Origin: DASXRA01 sp036558905
GTDB lineage: Bacteria > Actinomycetota > Actinomycetes > Mycobacteriales > Jatrophihabitantaceae
DNA length: 64,000 bases
Direction: 5' to 3'
Assembly: GCA_036558905.1 (NCBI GenBank)
Contig: DATBER010000024.1
Span: 1-64,000, forward strand
Both the position numbers and the translations under genes were made by a program. The notes below the pieces were generated by a model, which saw only the letters and a program-made list of their open reading frames with translations, did no database searches and was not told the DNA's origin. Below are positions 26,901-33,922 of this stretch, piece by piece (position 1 is the stretch's first letter; each line of letters starts with the position of its first letter).

Positions 26901-27033
26901 CCACGCCGCCCAGGTGGCCGACGAGGTGCTGGCGGTAGCTGTGTACGAAGGGGCACCCGAGGACGAGACGGGGATGTACAGCCTGGTCGACGACGACCTC
27001 GGGCTGCACGTCTGGCTGCGCCGGGTCGGCTGA
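23902..27033 (+). CDS. ileS: Isoleucyl-tRNA synthetase, type 2
   Basis: This 1043-aa class I aminoacyl-tRNA synthetase charges tRNA-Ile. The HIGH-equivalent is in PPTANGMPGTHH (residues 50-61) and the KMSKS-equivalent is KMSKH, from about residue 596. Both variants and the length are typical of type-2 IleRS, the group that includes naturally mupirocin-tolerant enzymes. The editing domain and a C-terminal tRNA-binding extension are present. GTG 23902 follows GTCGAGGAGTACC. Expression is controlled by the T-box leader directly upstream. It is convergent with the dcw cluster. Confidence 0.97.
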   Translation: MTAYEPLPAHVDLAAMDREVIDTWQAQKVFTRSLEKTAADGPMWTFYEGPPTANGMPGTHHIEARVFKDVFPRFKTMKGYHVPRMAGWDCHGLPVELAVEKELGFTGKPDIEAYGIAEFNAQCRESVQRHVDAFEELTVRMGYWVDFDNAYWTMNADYVESVWWALKEIFDKGLLVEDFRVAPYCTRCGTGLSDHELAQGYDTVVDPSVYVRLPLTSGPYAGRASMLVWTTTPWTLPSNALVAVKADVEYVTATDGTETVVVARDLVGAVLGEGWTVGDSFSGADMLGWTYQRPFDVVPWPGKGHFVVNEDYVTTGDGTGLVHQATVFGTDDFNSVRRNGVELVNPIDTRGRFEADIPLVGGMFFKDADDVIIADLKSRGLLFRHVPYEHSYPHCWRCHTPLMYYALPSWYIRTTEIKDALLRENEATTWFPETIKHGRYGDWLENNIDWALSRDRYWGTPLPIWRNDSDPTRLVCVGSLSELRELSGVDLADPHRPFVDDVTFTLPGEQGTYRRVPQVIDAWFDSGSMPFARFGAPQRNQAMFESAYPADFICEAIDQTRGWFYTLMAIGTLVFDRSSYRNVVCLGHLLAEDGRKMSKHLGNILEPIPLMDRHGADAVRWFMVASGSPWSARRIGHKVLEEIASKVLRTYWSVASFQTLYARANGWTPGSAAGTPTLLDRWARSEAHRLALEVDAALEAYDTQRAGRLIAAYIDDLSNWYVRRSRRRFWDGDPAALATLHECLYVLTLLMAPMTPFVTEKVWSSLFAGQDGLPDSVHLAAWPATDSASGVLDPTLGEQMALVRRLVELGRSARADSKVKTRQPLARALISAPGWAELPESLRREVADELNVAELSSLAGTGELVQLTVKPNFRVLGKRFGKRTQTVASAITAGDASAFVEALRSGQASVSVDGEDVAIGADEVAVTETPRSGWAVASAGAETVALDLELTHELRLAGLARDVVRTIQDARKNAGFEVTDRVELFWRVGGSPGPAEALRTHAAQVADEVLAVAVYEGAPEDETGMYSLVDDDLGLHVWLRRVG

Positions 27034-27043
27034 TATCAGCTTT

Positions 27044-27087
27044 GCCCTTCGAGGGCCCGCCTCGAGGGCCCACCTCGAGGGCTCGCT
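27044..27087. terminator. Hairpin-forming tandem repeats after ileS
   Basis: Eleven bases after the ileS stop, GCCCT-TCG-AGGGC forms a small hairpin. It continues into three copies of a 13-bp unit, CGAGGGCCCRCCT-like, at 27050, 27063 and 27076. The self-complementary CTCGAG and GGGCCC segments allow several alternative stems. It lies between convergent genes, so it is probably a bidirectional terminator; no T-run is present. Confidence 0.5.
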
Positions 27088-27126
27088 GAGCGCCAGGCTC
27101 AAGCTGCCGTCGGAGGCCAGGACCGG

Positions 27127-27555
27127 TCAGGTGTGCGCGTCGACCCGTTCGGGCAGACACAGCGAGCACCGGATGAACCCGTCCTCGGCCGCCTGGCTGA
27201 GCGGGATCGGCTCGGCGTCCTGCTCGTCGATGATCTGGCAGCGCTCGCGGTGGTACCGCGGCCGGCCGTCGACGACCCAGACGTCCGGGTCGCGGCGCGG
27301 CGGCCCTACCTCAGCGGCGGCGGTCGCTGCGTCGACGGCGTGCTTGCCGGCCGGAGGGCCGGCCGTCGACTGGGACTGTGGAGACACCCCGCTTCGGCCC
27401 GGGCGGGCGAGCGCGAAGGCCTCGCGGTTGCGGTAGATCGTCAGCCCGGCCACCACGCTGCATGCGAGCGAGGCGATCAGCCACGCCGAACTGGACAGGA
27501 GCAGCCCGACACACAGGCAGACAAGCCCCGCGACGAGCAGCGCGACGACGAGCAC
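27127..27555 (-). CDS. Small two-span membrane protein with C-terminal Cys/His motif
   Basis: This 142-aa protein has two adjacent membrane spans at the N-terminus (VVALLVAGLVCLCVGLLL, then WLIASLACSVVAGLTIY), a Gln/Ala/Pro linker and a conserved-looking C-terminal module, VVDGRPRYHRERC...GFIRCSLC. That is an H-x3-C pair followed by CxxC, which resembles a metal site. GTG 27555 follows GGAAGTGGG. It is the last gene of the dcw-linked minus-strand run, 37 bp after divIVA. I recognise the pattern from actinobacterial hypothetical proteins next to divIVA but know no function. Confidence 0.72.
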   Translation of the reverse strand: MLVVALLVAGLVCLCVGLLLSSSAWLIASLACSVVAGLTIYRNREAFALARPGRSGVSPQSQSTAGPPAGKHAVDAATAAAEVGPPRRDPDVWVVDGRPRYHRERCQIIDEQDAEPIPLSQAAEDGFIRCSLCLPERVDAHT

Positions 27556-27592
27556 TGCGAGCCCACTTCCCTAACGTGTGTGCATCGCCCGA

Positions 27593-28486
27593 TCAACCGG
27601 CGGCGCGCTGACCCTCCTGCGCCACAGCGGGCTCGGCTCGACCACTGGCGTCCAGGTCGCGCAGCTGCGATTCCAGATAGCTCTTCAACCGGGTGCGGTA
27701 CTCACGCTCGAAGGTCCGCAGCTCCTCGACCCGACGCTCCAGCGCCGCCTTGCGCTGCTCGAGCTGCGCAGTGATCGTCGAGGCCCGCTGCTCGGCGTCC
27801 TGCACGGCCTGAGCCGCCTTGGCGTTGCTCTCCCGCTCGACCTGCTCGGCGCGCGCCTTGGCCTCGGACAGGTGCTTGTCGGACTGCGCCTGGGCGTTGC
27901 TCAGCGAAGCGTGCGCGTTGGCCTGTGCCTCGGCCAACAGCCGCTCGGCCTCGGACTTGGACTGGGCCAGGTGCTGGTCGGCGGTCTGCTGGGCCAGGGC
28001 CAGCATCTGCACCGCCTGCGCGTGATGCTCGTCGGAGACGTTGCCGCCAGCGGCCGCCTGCTGCTGGGCCGCCGCCTGGGCCTGCTGCTGGGCCTGCTGG
28101 GCGGCCAGTTGCGCCTGCTGCAGCTGCTGGCGCATCTGGGCGACCTGCTGCTCGGACTGGGCGAGCTGCTGCTGCACCTGGGCCAGCTGCTGCGACGTGC
28201 CGTCCTTGCCCTGGCTCAGCGCCTTTTCGAGGTCGGCGATGCGCGCCTGGAGGCGACCGTTCTCCTCGCGCGCCGCGTTGACCTCGGCCAGGCTGACGCC
28301 GCCGTTGGCGTGCGGCCCGCCGCCGCCGGGACGCGCCCGCAGGTCGTTGTTCTCCTCGATGAGGCGAGCCAGCTCCACCTCGACGATGTCGAGGAAGGCG
28401 TCGACCTCCTCCTCGTCGTAGCCACGCTTGCCAATCGGGGGTTTCTTGAAGGCCACGTTGTGGACTTCGGCGGGCGTGAGTGGCAT
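27593..28486 (-). CDS. divIVA: DivIVA-family polar growth protein (Wag31-like)
   Basis: This 297-aa coiled-coil scaffold senses negative membrane curvature and organises polar cell-wall growth in actinobacteria. The N-terminal lipid-binding DivIVA domain reads MPLTPAEVHNVAFKKPPIGK, then EEVDAFLDIVEVELARLIEEN. After a Gly/Pro linker comes a Gln/Ala-rich coiled coil of over 200 residues. I chose ATG 28486 because the family begins there and GAGGTGACCCGC precedes it; a GTG three codons upstream overlaps that ribosome site. It lies downstream of yggT with a 116-bp gap that may hold its own promoter, though I see no convincing hexamers there. Confidence 0.94.
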   Translation of the reverse strand: MPLTPAEVHNVAFKKPPIGKRGYDEEEVDAFLDIVEVELARLIEENNDLRARPGGGGPHANGGVSLAEVNAAREENGRLQARIADLEKALSQGKDGTSQQLAQVQQQLAQSEQQVAQMRQQLQQAQLAAQQAQQQAQAAAQQQAAAGGNVSDEHHAQAVQMLALAQQTADQHLAQSKSEAERLLAEAQANAHASLSNAQAQSDKHLSEAKARAEQVERESNAKAAQAVQDAEQRASTITAQLEQRKAALERRVEELRTFEREYRTRLKSYLESQLRDLDASGRAEPAVAQEGQRAAG

Positions 28487-28602
28487 GCGGGTCACCTCGT
28501 GATCTAAGACGGAGCCGGTCGGCCCCGACGCTATTGCTCGGTGCGGATGATGCAGGTGGTGCGTCGCGGTCGCAAGCCGACTGTGCTCATGTCAGCTCCA
28601 CC

Positions 28603-28890
28603 TCAGGCGAGGGAGAGGGCGAGCCACCGCAGGGCAAGGATAGCGATGAGCAGAATCCATACGCTCAAATCTAGGCTTACCGGTCCAAGGCGGACGGGCG
28701 GGATAAGGCGTCGGAACAGCTTCACCGGTGGATCTGTGCTGCTGTAAACGACCTCCAAGCCAACCGCAGCGACCCCGGCCGGTCGCCACGATCGTGCGAA
28801 CTGGCGAGTCACATCGACCACGACCCGCGCCACGATCAACAGGAAGTACAGGTACAGCACGAGCGCGACGACACTCCAGAACAGCGTCAT
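28603..28890 (-). CDS. yggT: YggT-family membrane protein
   Basis: This 95-aa protein of the YggT family has two membrane spans (VVALVLYLYFLLIVARVVVD, and a C-terminal VWILLIAILALRWLALSL) separated by the conserved segment DPPVKLFRRLIPPVR. It is found between sepF and divIVA in many actinobacteria and other Gram-positives. It is thought to assist envelope biogenesis, but its molecular role is not established. The gap to sepF is 134 bp and shows no other gene. Confidence 0.9.
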   Translation of the reverse strand: MTLFWSVVALVLYLYFLLIVARVVVDVTRQFARSWRPAGVAAVGLEVVYSSTDPPVKLFRRLIPPVRLGPVSLDLSVWILLIAILALRWLALSLA

Positions 28891-29024
28891 CTACGTGCTC
28901 TCCTGCTCGTTCAGAGTGCCCGGGGCGGGCACGTGCCGGAACCTGCCTGACTCCATGCTGCCAGGTAGGCATTGGGCAAGCTAACACCCCGCCCCGGATA
29001 CGGGTACTGATGAAGGTCCGGAAC

Positions 29025-29528
29025 TCAGGACTGGTTGAAGAATCCGCCCTCCGCGATACGGGCCTTGTCCTGTGGACTGACGGTCACGTTGTGCGGGCTG
29101 AGCAGGAAGACCTTCGCGGTGACACGGTCCAGCGACCCGTGCAGACCGAAGATGAGCCCCGCGGCGAAGTCGACCAGGCGCTTCGCGTCGGAGTCCTCCA
29201 TCTCGGACAGGTTCATGATCACCGGGATTCCGGAGCGGAAGTGCTCGCCGATCGTCCGCGCCTCGTTGTAGTTGCGCGGGTGCAGCGTGGTGATCCGGTA
29301 GGGCGAGTAGTCGACCTCGGCGTACTCGGCCGGGTAAGGCTCGTCGTCGGGCTGGTACTCACGCTCGCGCTGCATCAGGTGAGCGCCGTCGCCGCCGCGC
29401 GAATAGCGGGGCTCGGTGTACTCGGCGTGACCGTTGCCGCGGTCGTAGGGCGCGCCACCTTCGAGGGCGTCCTCGTCTTCCTCAACGAGGCCTAGGTAGA
29501 CGCCCATCTTCCGCATCGCTCCGGGCAT
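29025..29528 (-). CDS. sepF: Cell division protein SepF
   Basis: This 167-aa FtsZ-bundling protein tethers the Z-ring to the membrane in bacteria lacking FtsA. An N-terminal amphipathic start (MRKMGVYLGLVEEDE) precedes an acidic, Tyr/Arg-rich linker. The C-terminal SepF fold has YRITTLHPRNYNEARTIGEHF, IPVIMNLSEM and AAGLIFGLHGSLDRVTAKVFLLSP. ATG 29528 follows CTGGAGGACGAC. It lies 33 bp downstream of yggS. The length and arrangement are normal for actinobacteria. Confidence 0.96.
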   Translation of the reverse strand: MPGAMRKMGVYLGLVEEDEDALEGGAPYDRGNGHAEYTEPRYSRGGDGAHLMQREREYQPDDEPYPAEYAEVDYSPYRITTLHPRNYNEARTIGEHFRSGIPVIMNLSEMEDSDAKRLVDFAAGLIFGLHGSLDRVTAKVFLLSPHNVTVSPQDKARIAEGGFFNQS

Positions 29529-29561
29529 GTCGTCCTCCAGTACGTGTGTCCCGAAGTGACG

Positions 29562-30290
29562 CTAGCCGAAAATGGGTGGCCGACGACCGAGCAACGCCGA
29601 TCCGACACGCACGTGTGTCGCGCCGTGGCGGACAGCGGGTTCCAGATCCGCGCTCATGCCGGCCGAGATCGCGACCGCGTCGGGGTGGTCGGCGCGCAGT
29701 CGCTCGGCGATCGCGGCCAGGCGCTCGAAGGCCTCGTCCGGGTCGGCCCGCAGCGGCGCGACGGCCATCAGGCCCAGCAGCCGCAACGGCGCCAGCCCGG
29801 CGATGTGATCGGCCAGCCGGCCCAGATCGCGCGCCAGAACGCCGCCTCGGGCGGGATCGTCGTCCAGGCTGACCTGCGCGAACACATCGAGGTTCCGTTC
29901 GGCCCGCTCGGCGCCGGCGGCCAGCGCGGTGGCGACTTCGGCCCGATCGACGGAGTGGACGACCTGGGCATAGCGGGCCACCGAGCGGGCCTTGTTCGTC
30001 TGCAGCCGCCCGACGAAGTGCCAGGTCAGCGGCGGGATGTCCCACGCGGACGCGGCCACCTCGGCGACCTTGGCCTTGGCCTCCTGGTCGCGGTTCTCCC
30101 CGATGTCGGTGACGCCGAGCGTCGCCAGGCTGGCCACGTCGGAGGCCGGGAAGGTCTTGGTCACCGCGACGAGCGTGATCGCGCGCGGGTCGCGGCCCAC
30201 CTCCTCGCAGGCCGCGGCCAGCCGACCGCGCACGCCGGCCAGGCCGGCGACCAACTCGGCCCGGCGGTCGGGGTCGAGCGGAGCGCTCAC
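29562..30290 (-). CDS. yggS: YggS-family PLP homeostasis protein
   Basis: This 242-aa cytoplasmic PLP-binding protein (PLPBP/YlmE family) keeps vitamin B6 and amino-acid pools balanced. The PLP lysine is K45 in LVAVTKTFPASD. Other family segments are DIGENRDQEAK, WHFVGRLQTNK and the phosphate-binding end region ISAGMSADLEPAVRHG. I chose GTG 30290, 4 bp after the ftsZ stop; the frame upstream is a shadow of ftsZ. The ftsZ-yggS-sepF order is typical for actinobacteria. Confidence 0.94.
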   Translation of the reverse strand: MSAPLDPDRRAELVAGLAGVRGRLAAACEEVGRDPRAITLVAVTKTFPASDVASLATLGVTDIGENRDQEAKAKVAEVAASAWDIPPLTWHFVGRLQTNKARSVARYAQVVHSVDRAEVATALAAGAERAERNLDVFAQVSLDDDPARGGVLARDLGRLADHIAGLAPLRLLGLMAVAPLRADPDEAFERLAAIAERLRADHPDAVAISAGMSADLEPAVRHGATHVRVGSALLGRRPPIFG

Positions 30291-30294
30291 CGGC

Positions 30295-31488
30295 TCAGGA
30301 CTTGAGGAAGTCAGGCACGTCCAGATCGTCGTCCAGGTTGACCGGCGTGCGACGGATACCTGATTGCGGCAGCGGCCACCGCGGCCGGCCCTCACGCGCG
30401 TCACGGTGCGGGTCGCCCTCAGCGGCGGCCGGGCGGTGCGCGTTGCCGTTCGGCTGACGCTGCGGCGCGCTCGTCGGCGCCGGCGCGTCGGGCGGCAACT
30501 GGGCCTCGTCGCGGCGCACCTCCACCTTCTTGTAGGGCAACTGGCCGCTGTCGAAGCCGGCCGCGATCACCGTGACCTTGACCTCGTCGCCCAGCGTGTC
30601 GTCGATGACGGCGCCGAAGATGATGTTCGCGTCCGGGTGGGCCGCCTCGGCGACCAGCGAGGCCGCCTCGTTGATCTCGAACAGGCCCAGGTCCGAACCG
30701 CCGTAGATCGACAGCAGGACGCCGTGCGCGCCCTCCATGCTCGCCTCGAGCAACGGGCTGGCGATCGCGACCTCGGCCGCGCTGCGCGCCCGGCCGTCAC
30801 CGCGGGCCGAGCCGATACCCATGAGGGCCGAGCCGGCGCCGCTCATCACGCTCTTGACGTCGGCGAAGTCGAGGTTGATCAGGCCGGGAGTGGTGATCAG
30901 GTCGGTGATGCCCTGGACACCGGACAGCAGCACCTGGTCGGCACTGCGGAACGCGTCCATGACACTGACGTTGTGCTCGGAGATCTGCAGCAGCCGGTCG
31001 TTCGGGATGACGATCAGCGTGTCGCACTCCGAGCGCAGCGTCTCGATGCCTTCCTCGGCCTGCTGCGCGCGGCGCTTGCCCTCGAACGAGAACGGGCGGG
31101 TGACGACGCCGATGGTCAGCGCGCCGAGCTTGCGGGCGATGCTCGCGATCACCGGAGCGCCACCGGTACCGGTGCCACCGCCTTCCCCGGCGGTGACGAA
31201 GACCATGTCGGCGCCCTTGAGGACTTCCTCGATCTCGTCCTTGTGGTCCTCGGCCGCCTTGCGGCCCACCTCGGGGTTGGCGCCGGCGCCGAGTCCCCGG
31301 GTCAGTTCGCGGCCGACGTCGAGCTTGACGTCGGCGTCGCTCATCAACAGAGCCTGCGCGTCGGTGTTCACCGCGATGAACTCGACGCCTTTGAGCCCCA
31401 CCTCGATCATCCGGTTCACGGCATTGACGCCGCCGCCGCCGACACCGACGACCTTGATGACCGCGAGGTAGTTGTGCGGTGGTGTCAT
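30295..31488 (-). CDS. ftsZ: Cell division protein FtsZ
   Basis: This 397-aa tubulin-like GTPase forms the Z-ring. The GTP-binding signature GGGTGTGG is at residues 103-110 and the T7 synergy loop NLDFADVKSVM starts at residue 205. A variable Pro/Asn/Arg linker follows. The C-terminal peptide DDDLDVPDFLKS is the docking site for SepF and other partners. ATG 31488 follows GTAGGGGACT. The 216-bp gap to ftsQ is the largest within the cluster and carries a candidate promoter. Confidence 0.98.
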   Translation of the reverse strand: MTPPHNYLAVIKVVGVGGGGVNAVNRMIEVGLKGVEFIAVNTDAQALLMSDADVKLDVGRELTRGLGAGANPEVGRKAAEDHKDEIEEVLKGADMVFVTAGEGGGTGTGGAPVIASIARKLGALTIGVVTRPFSFEGKRRAQQAEEGIETLRSECDTLIVIPNDRLLQISEHNVSVMDAFRSADQVLLSGVQGITDLITTPGLINLDFADVKSVMSGAGSALMGIGSARGDGRARSAAEVAIASPLLEASMEGAHGVLLSIYGGSDLGLFEINEAASLVAEAAHPDANIIFGAVIDDTLGDEVKVTVIAAGFDSGQLPYKKVEVRRDEAQLPPDAPAPTSAPQRQPNGNAHRPAAAEGDPHRDAREGRPRWPLPQSGIRRTPVNLDDDLDVPDFLKS

Positions 31489-31535
31489 AGTCCCCTACTT
31501 CCGCTGGCCAGCATGGTCGGTCGAGCAACCCTCAC

Positions 31536-31564
31536 CCTCAGGTAGACCGTTAACGTTATGTCAA
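31536..31564 (-). promoter_or_regulatory. Candidate ftsZ promoter region
   Basis: On the minus strand TTGACA (31564-31559) is followed by TAACGTTAAC and CTGAGGGTGAGGG. The -35 hexamer is perfect, but no clear -10 sits at 16-18 bp; TAACGT directly after it could be a -10 for another start. A separate ftsZ promoter upstream of the gene is common in actinobacteria. Confidence 0.4.
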
Positions 31565-31704
31565 CCTACGAGCTGATTGCGACGGTAGTTAAGGACCGGC
31601 GGCATTCAAGCAGGCGCGCCGACCGAATGGGGTTCGCGTGTTGAACGTGTGACTGGGCAGTGCCGAAAAGTAGGCAGCCGGGCTGTAGTCAACGAAATGC
31701 CGAG

Positions 31705-32433
31705 TCAGCGCGCGACGACGACGTCCGGGTTGCTGACGTCGAACGTCGTTCCTGGGCGGGTCAGCAGCGCCGGCAGCACCTGGGCCTTGTCGGCGCTGCG
31801 GTCGGCGCTCCCCCAGATCACGCTGCGCCCGTCGCGCAGCCGCAGCGTGATGTGCGTCGGGTCGGTGGCCGCGATCGAGGACAGCTTGCCCAGCTCGGCC
31901 GGGGTGAGCGCACCGGCCACGGTCGCCACCGCCTGGCCGGCCGCGGTCGCCTGCTGGCCGGCCGGGATGTCGAAGCGCGGCAACGTCTTGGGCACGGTGG
32001 ACGTCGTCCGGAACTGACGGCCGCTCTTGTCGACCAGGATCGCGGTGCCGCCGACGCTCAGGTATCCGACGGCGACCCGCTCGGTCACGGTGATCACCAC
32101 GGTCGAGGGGTAGCTGACGTGCACGCTGGCCGCGGCGATGTCGGGCAGCTGCTCGACCCGACCGGCGATCGCGCCCGTGTCCAGGCGCAGGAGCGGCCGG
32201 CCGTGCGGCACGTCGGCCACCGACTCGATCCGGCTCACCGGCACCGTGTGCGCGCCGTGGACCACCACGCGCTTGGCACCCAGCACCGAGCTGAACACGA
32301 ACATCCACACGAGGACCGCGATCAGGCCGATGGTGCCCGCCACGAGCGCGACCCGACGAGCCGATCGCCGACGGGCGGTGAGATCGTCGTCGTCCTCGCG
32401 GGTGAGCGTGTCAACCATCGCGCGATGTGTCAC
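31705..32433 (-). CDS. ftsQ: Cell division protein FtsQ
   Basis: This 242-aa bitopic divisome protein links FtsB/FtsL to the ring. It has a short acidic cytoplasmic tail, one membrane span (VALVAGTIGLIAVLVWMFVF) and a periplasmic POTRA domain starting VVVHGAHTVPVSRIESVADV, followed by the FtsQ domain (VTERVAVGYLSVGGTAILVDKSG). Two starts are possible: GTG 32433, preceded by CGCGGGAGCGG, or ATG 32418, which overlaps the murC stop by 8 bp. I prefer the GTG because of its ribosome site. Confidence 0.93.
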   Translation of the reverse strand: MTHRAMVDTLTREDDDDLTARRRSARRVALVAGTIGLIAVLVWMFVFSSVLGAKRVVVHGAHTVPVSRIESVADVPHGRPLLRLDTGAIAGRVEQLPDIAAASVHVSYPSTVVITVTERVAVGYLSVGGTAILVDKSGRQFRTTSTVPKTLPRFDIPAGQQATAAGQAVATVAGALTPAELGKLSSIAATDPTHITLRLRDGRSVIWGSADRSADKAQVLPALLTRPGTTFDVSNPDVVVAR

Positions 32434-33922
32434 CCGCTCCCGCGATCTCGGCCAGGATCTCCGGGCACAGCAGGTAGACGTTGCCGATGCCCATCGTCAC
32501 GATCACGTCGCCCGGGGCCGCGACCTCGGCGATGCGCGCCGGGGTGGCCGAGAAGCTCGGCTCGTAGATCACGTTCTCGGGCGGCAACGCGATCTGCTCG
32601 GCGATCAGGGCACCCGTCACGCCGGGAATCGGCTCCTCACGCGCCGGGAAGATGTCCATCACCACGGCGATGTCGGCGATCGCCATCGCCTCGGCGAACT
32701 CGCGGGCGAAGGTCTGGGTGCGGCTGTAGGTGCCGGGCTGGAAGACGGCGATCAGCCGCCCGCCTCCCCCGACGACGGCCCGCGCCGCGGTCAGCTCGGC
32801 CGCCACCTCGGTCGGGTGGTGGGCGTAGTCGTCGTAGACGCTGATGCCGTTCTCGGTGCCGCGGTACTCGAACCGGCGGTGCACGCCGCGGAACGCGCTC
32901 CAGGCGTCGAGGACCTTGTCCAGGTCGAGACCGAGCTCGGCCGCCAGGCCCAGCGCGGCGCAGGCGTTCAGCGCCATGTGCCGGCCGACCAGCGCGCCGA
33001 CCCGGACGCGGATCCCGTTCAGTTCTTCGCCGTGGGCGGTGAACTCGACGCTGTCCGGGTGCTCGGCGACATCGGTGACACGCAGGTCGGCGCCTTCGGA
33101 CTCGCCGTAGGTGCGGACCCGCCGACCGCTCCGCCGGGCGTATTCGGCCAGGCGCCGGGCGCCCGGGTCGTCGGCGCAGACCAGCAGCACGCCGTTGTGG
33201 TCGATGCGGTCGACGAACTGCTCGAACGCCGAGAAGATGCCCTCGAGGTCGCCGTGGTTCTCCAGGTGGTCGGCCTCGACGTTGGTGACGACGGCCATGG
33301 ACGGGTGCAGCAGCAGGAACGACCCGTCGCTCTCGTCGCCCTCGACGATGGCCAGCTCGCCGGTGCCGAGGTGGGCGTTGAGCCCGGTCTCGTACAGGTT
33401 GCCGCCGATGGCGAAGGACGGGTCCAGCCCGCAGGCCTGCACGCCGACGGTCAGCAGCGACGTCGTGCTGGTCTTGCCGTGGGTGCCCGAGATGGCCACG
33501 CACTGCTTGTCCTCGAGCGCCGCCGAGAGCGCGGCCGCCCGGCGCAGCACCGGCTTGCCGCTCTCGCGGGCCGCCACGAACTCGGGGTGCTTGGGGTTGA
33601 TCGCCGTCGTGTAGACGAACGTGTCGGCGTCGTCGAGGTGGGCCGGCGAGTGTCCGATGTGGACGGTGGCGCCGACCGCCCGCAGCGCGGCGACCGTGTT
33701 CGAGTCGCGCGCCTCGCAGCCGCTGACCGGCACGCCCCGGGCCACCAGGATGCGGGCCAGCCCGCTCATGCCCGCGCCGGCGATGCCCATGATGTGCACC
33801 CGCCCGAGCTCGGACAGCGACGGCACCGGGTCGGTGGCCGCGCTGCGCACCAGCGCCGCGCCCGGCGCCTCCCAGCCCTGCGGCCGGTCCGCGTCGGCGT
33901 CGTGGGTCGGGCTGGTGGTCAT
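32411..33922 (-). CDS. murC: MurC portion, possible independent translation start
   Basis: This is the alternative reading of the 3' part of the joined frame: a 503-aa UDP-N-acetylmuramate-L-alanine ligase starting at ATG 33922 (MTTSPTHDADADRPQGWE). GGGAG lies 4 bp upstream. The length fits a free-standing actinobacterial MurC. Features are the Rossmann start at LGRVHIMGIAGAGMSG, ATP loop GTHGKTSTT, EGDESDGSF, and YDDYAHHPTEV. Whether the cell makes this protein alone, the 883-aa fusion, or both cannot be told from sequence. Listed so that the MurC function is not missed. Confidence 0.6.
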   Translation of the reverse strand: MTTSPTHDADADRPQGWEAPGAALVRSAATDPVPSLSELGRVHIMGIAGAGMSGLARILVARGVPVSGCEARDSNTVAALRAVGATVHIGHSPAHLDDADTFVYTTAINPKHPEFVAARESGKPVLRRAAALSAALEDKQCVAISGTHGKTSTTSLLTVGVQACGLDPSFAIGGNLYETGLNAHLGTGELAIVEGDESDGSFLLLHPSMAVVTNVEADHLENHGDLEGIFSAFEQFVDRIDHNGVLLVCADDPGARRLAEYARRSGRRVRTYGESEGADLRVTDVAEHPDSVEFTAHGEELNGIRVRVGALVGRHMALNACAALGLAAELGLDLDKVLDAWSAFRGVHRRFEYRGTENGISVYDDYAHHPTEVAAELTAARAVVGGGGRLIAVFQPGTYSRTQTFAREFAEAMAIADIAVVMDIFPAREEPIPGVTGALIAEQIALPPENVIYEPSFSATPARIAEVAAPGDVIVTMGIGNVYLLCPEILAEIAGAGDTSRDG

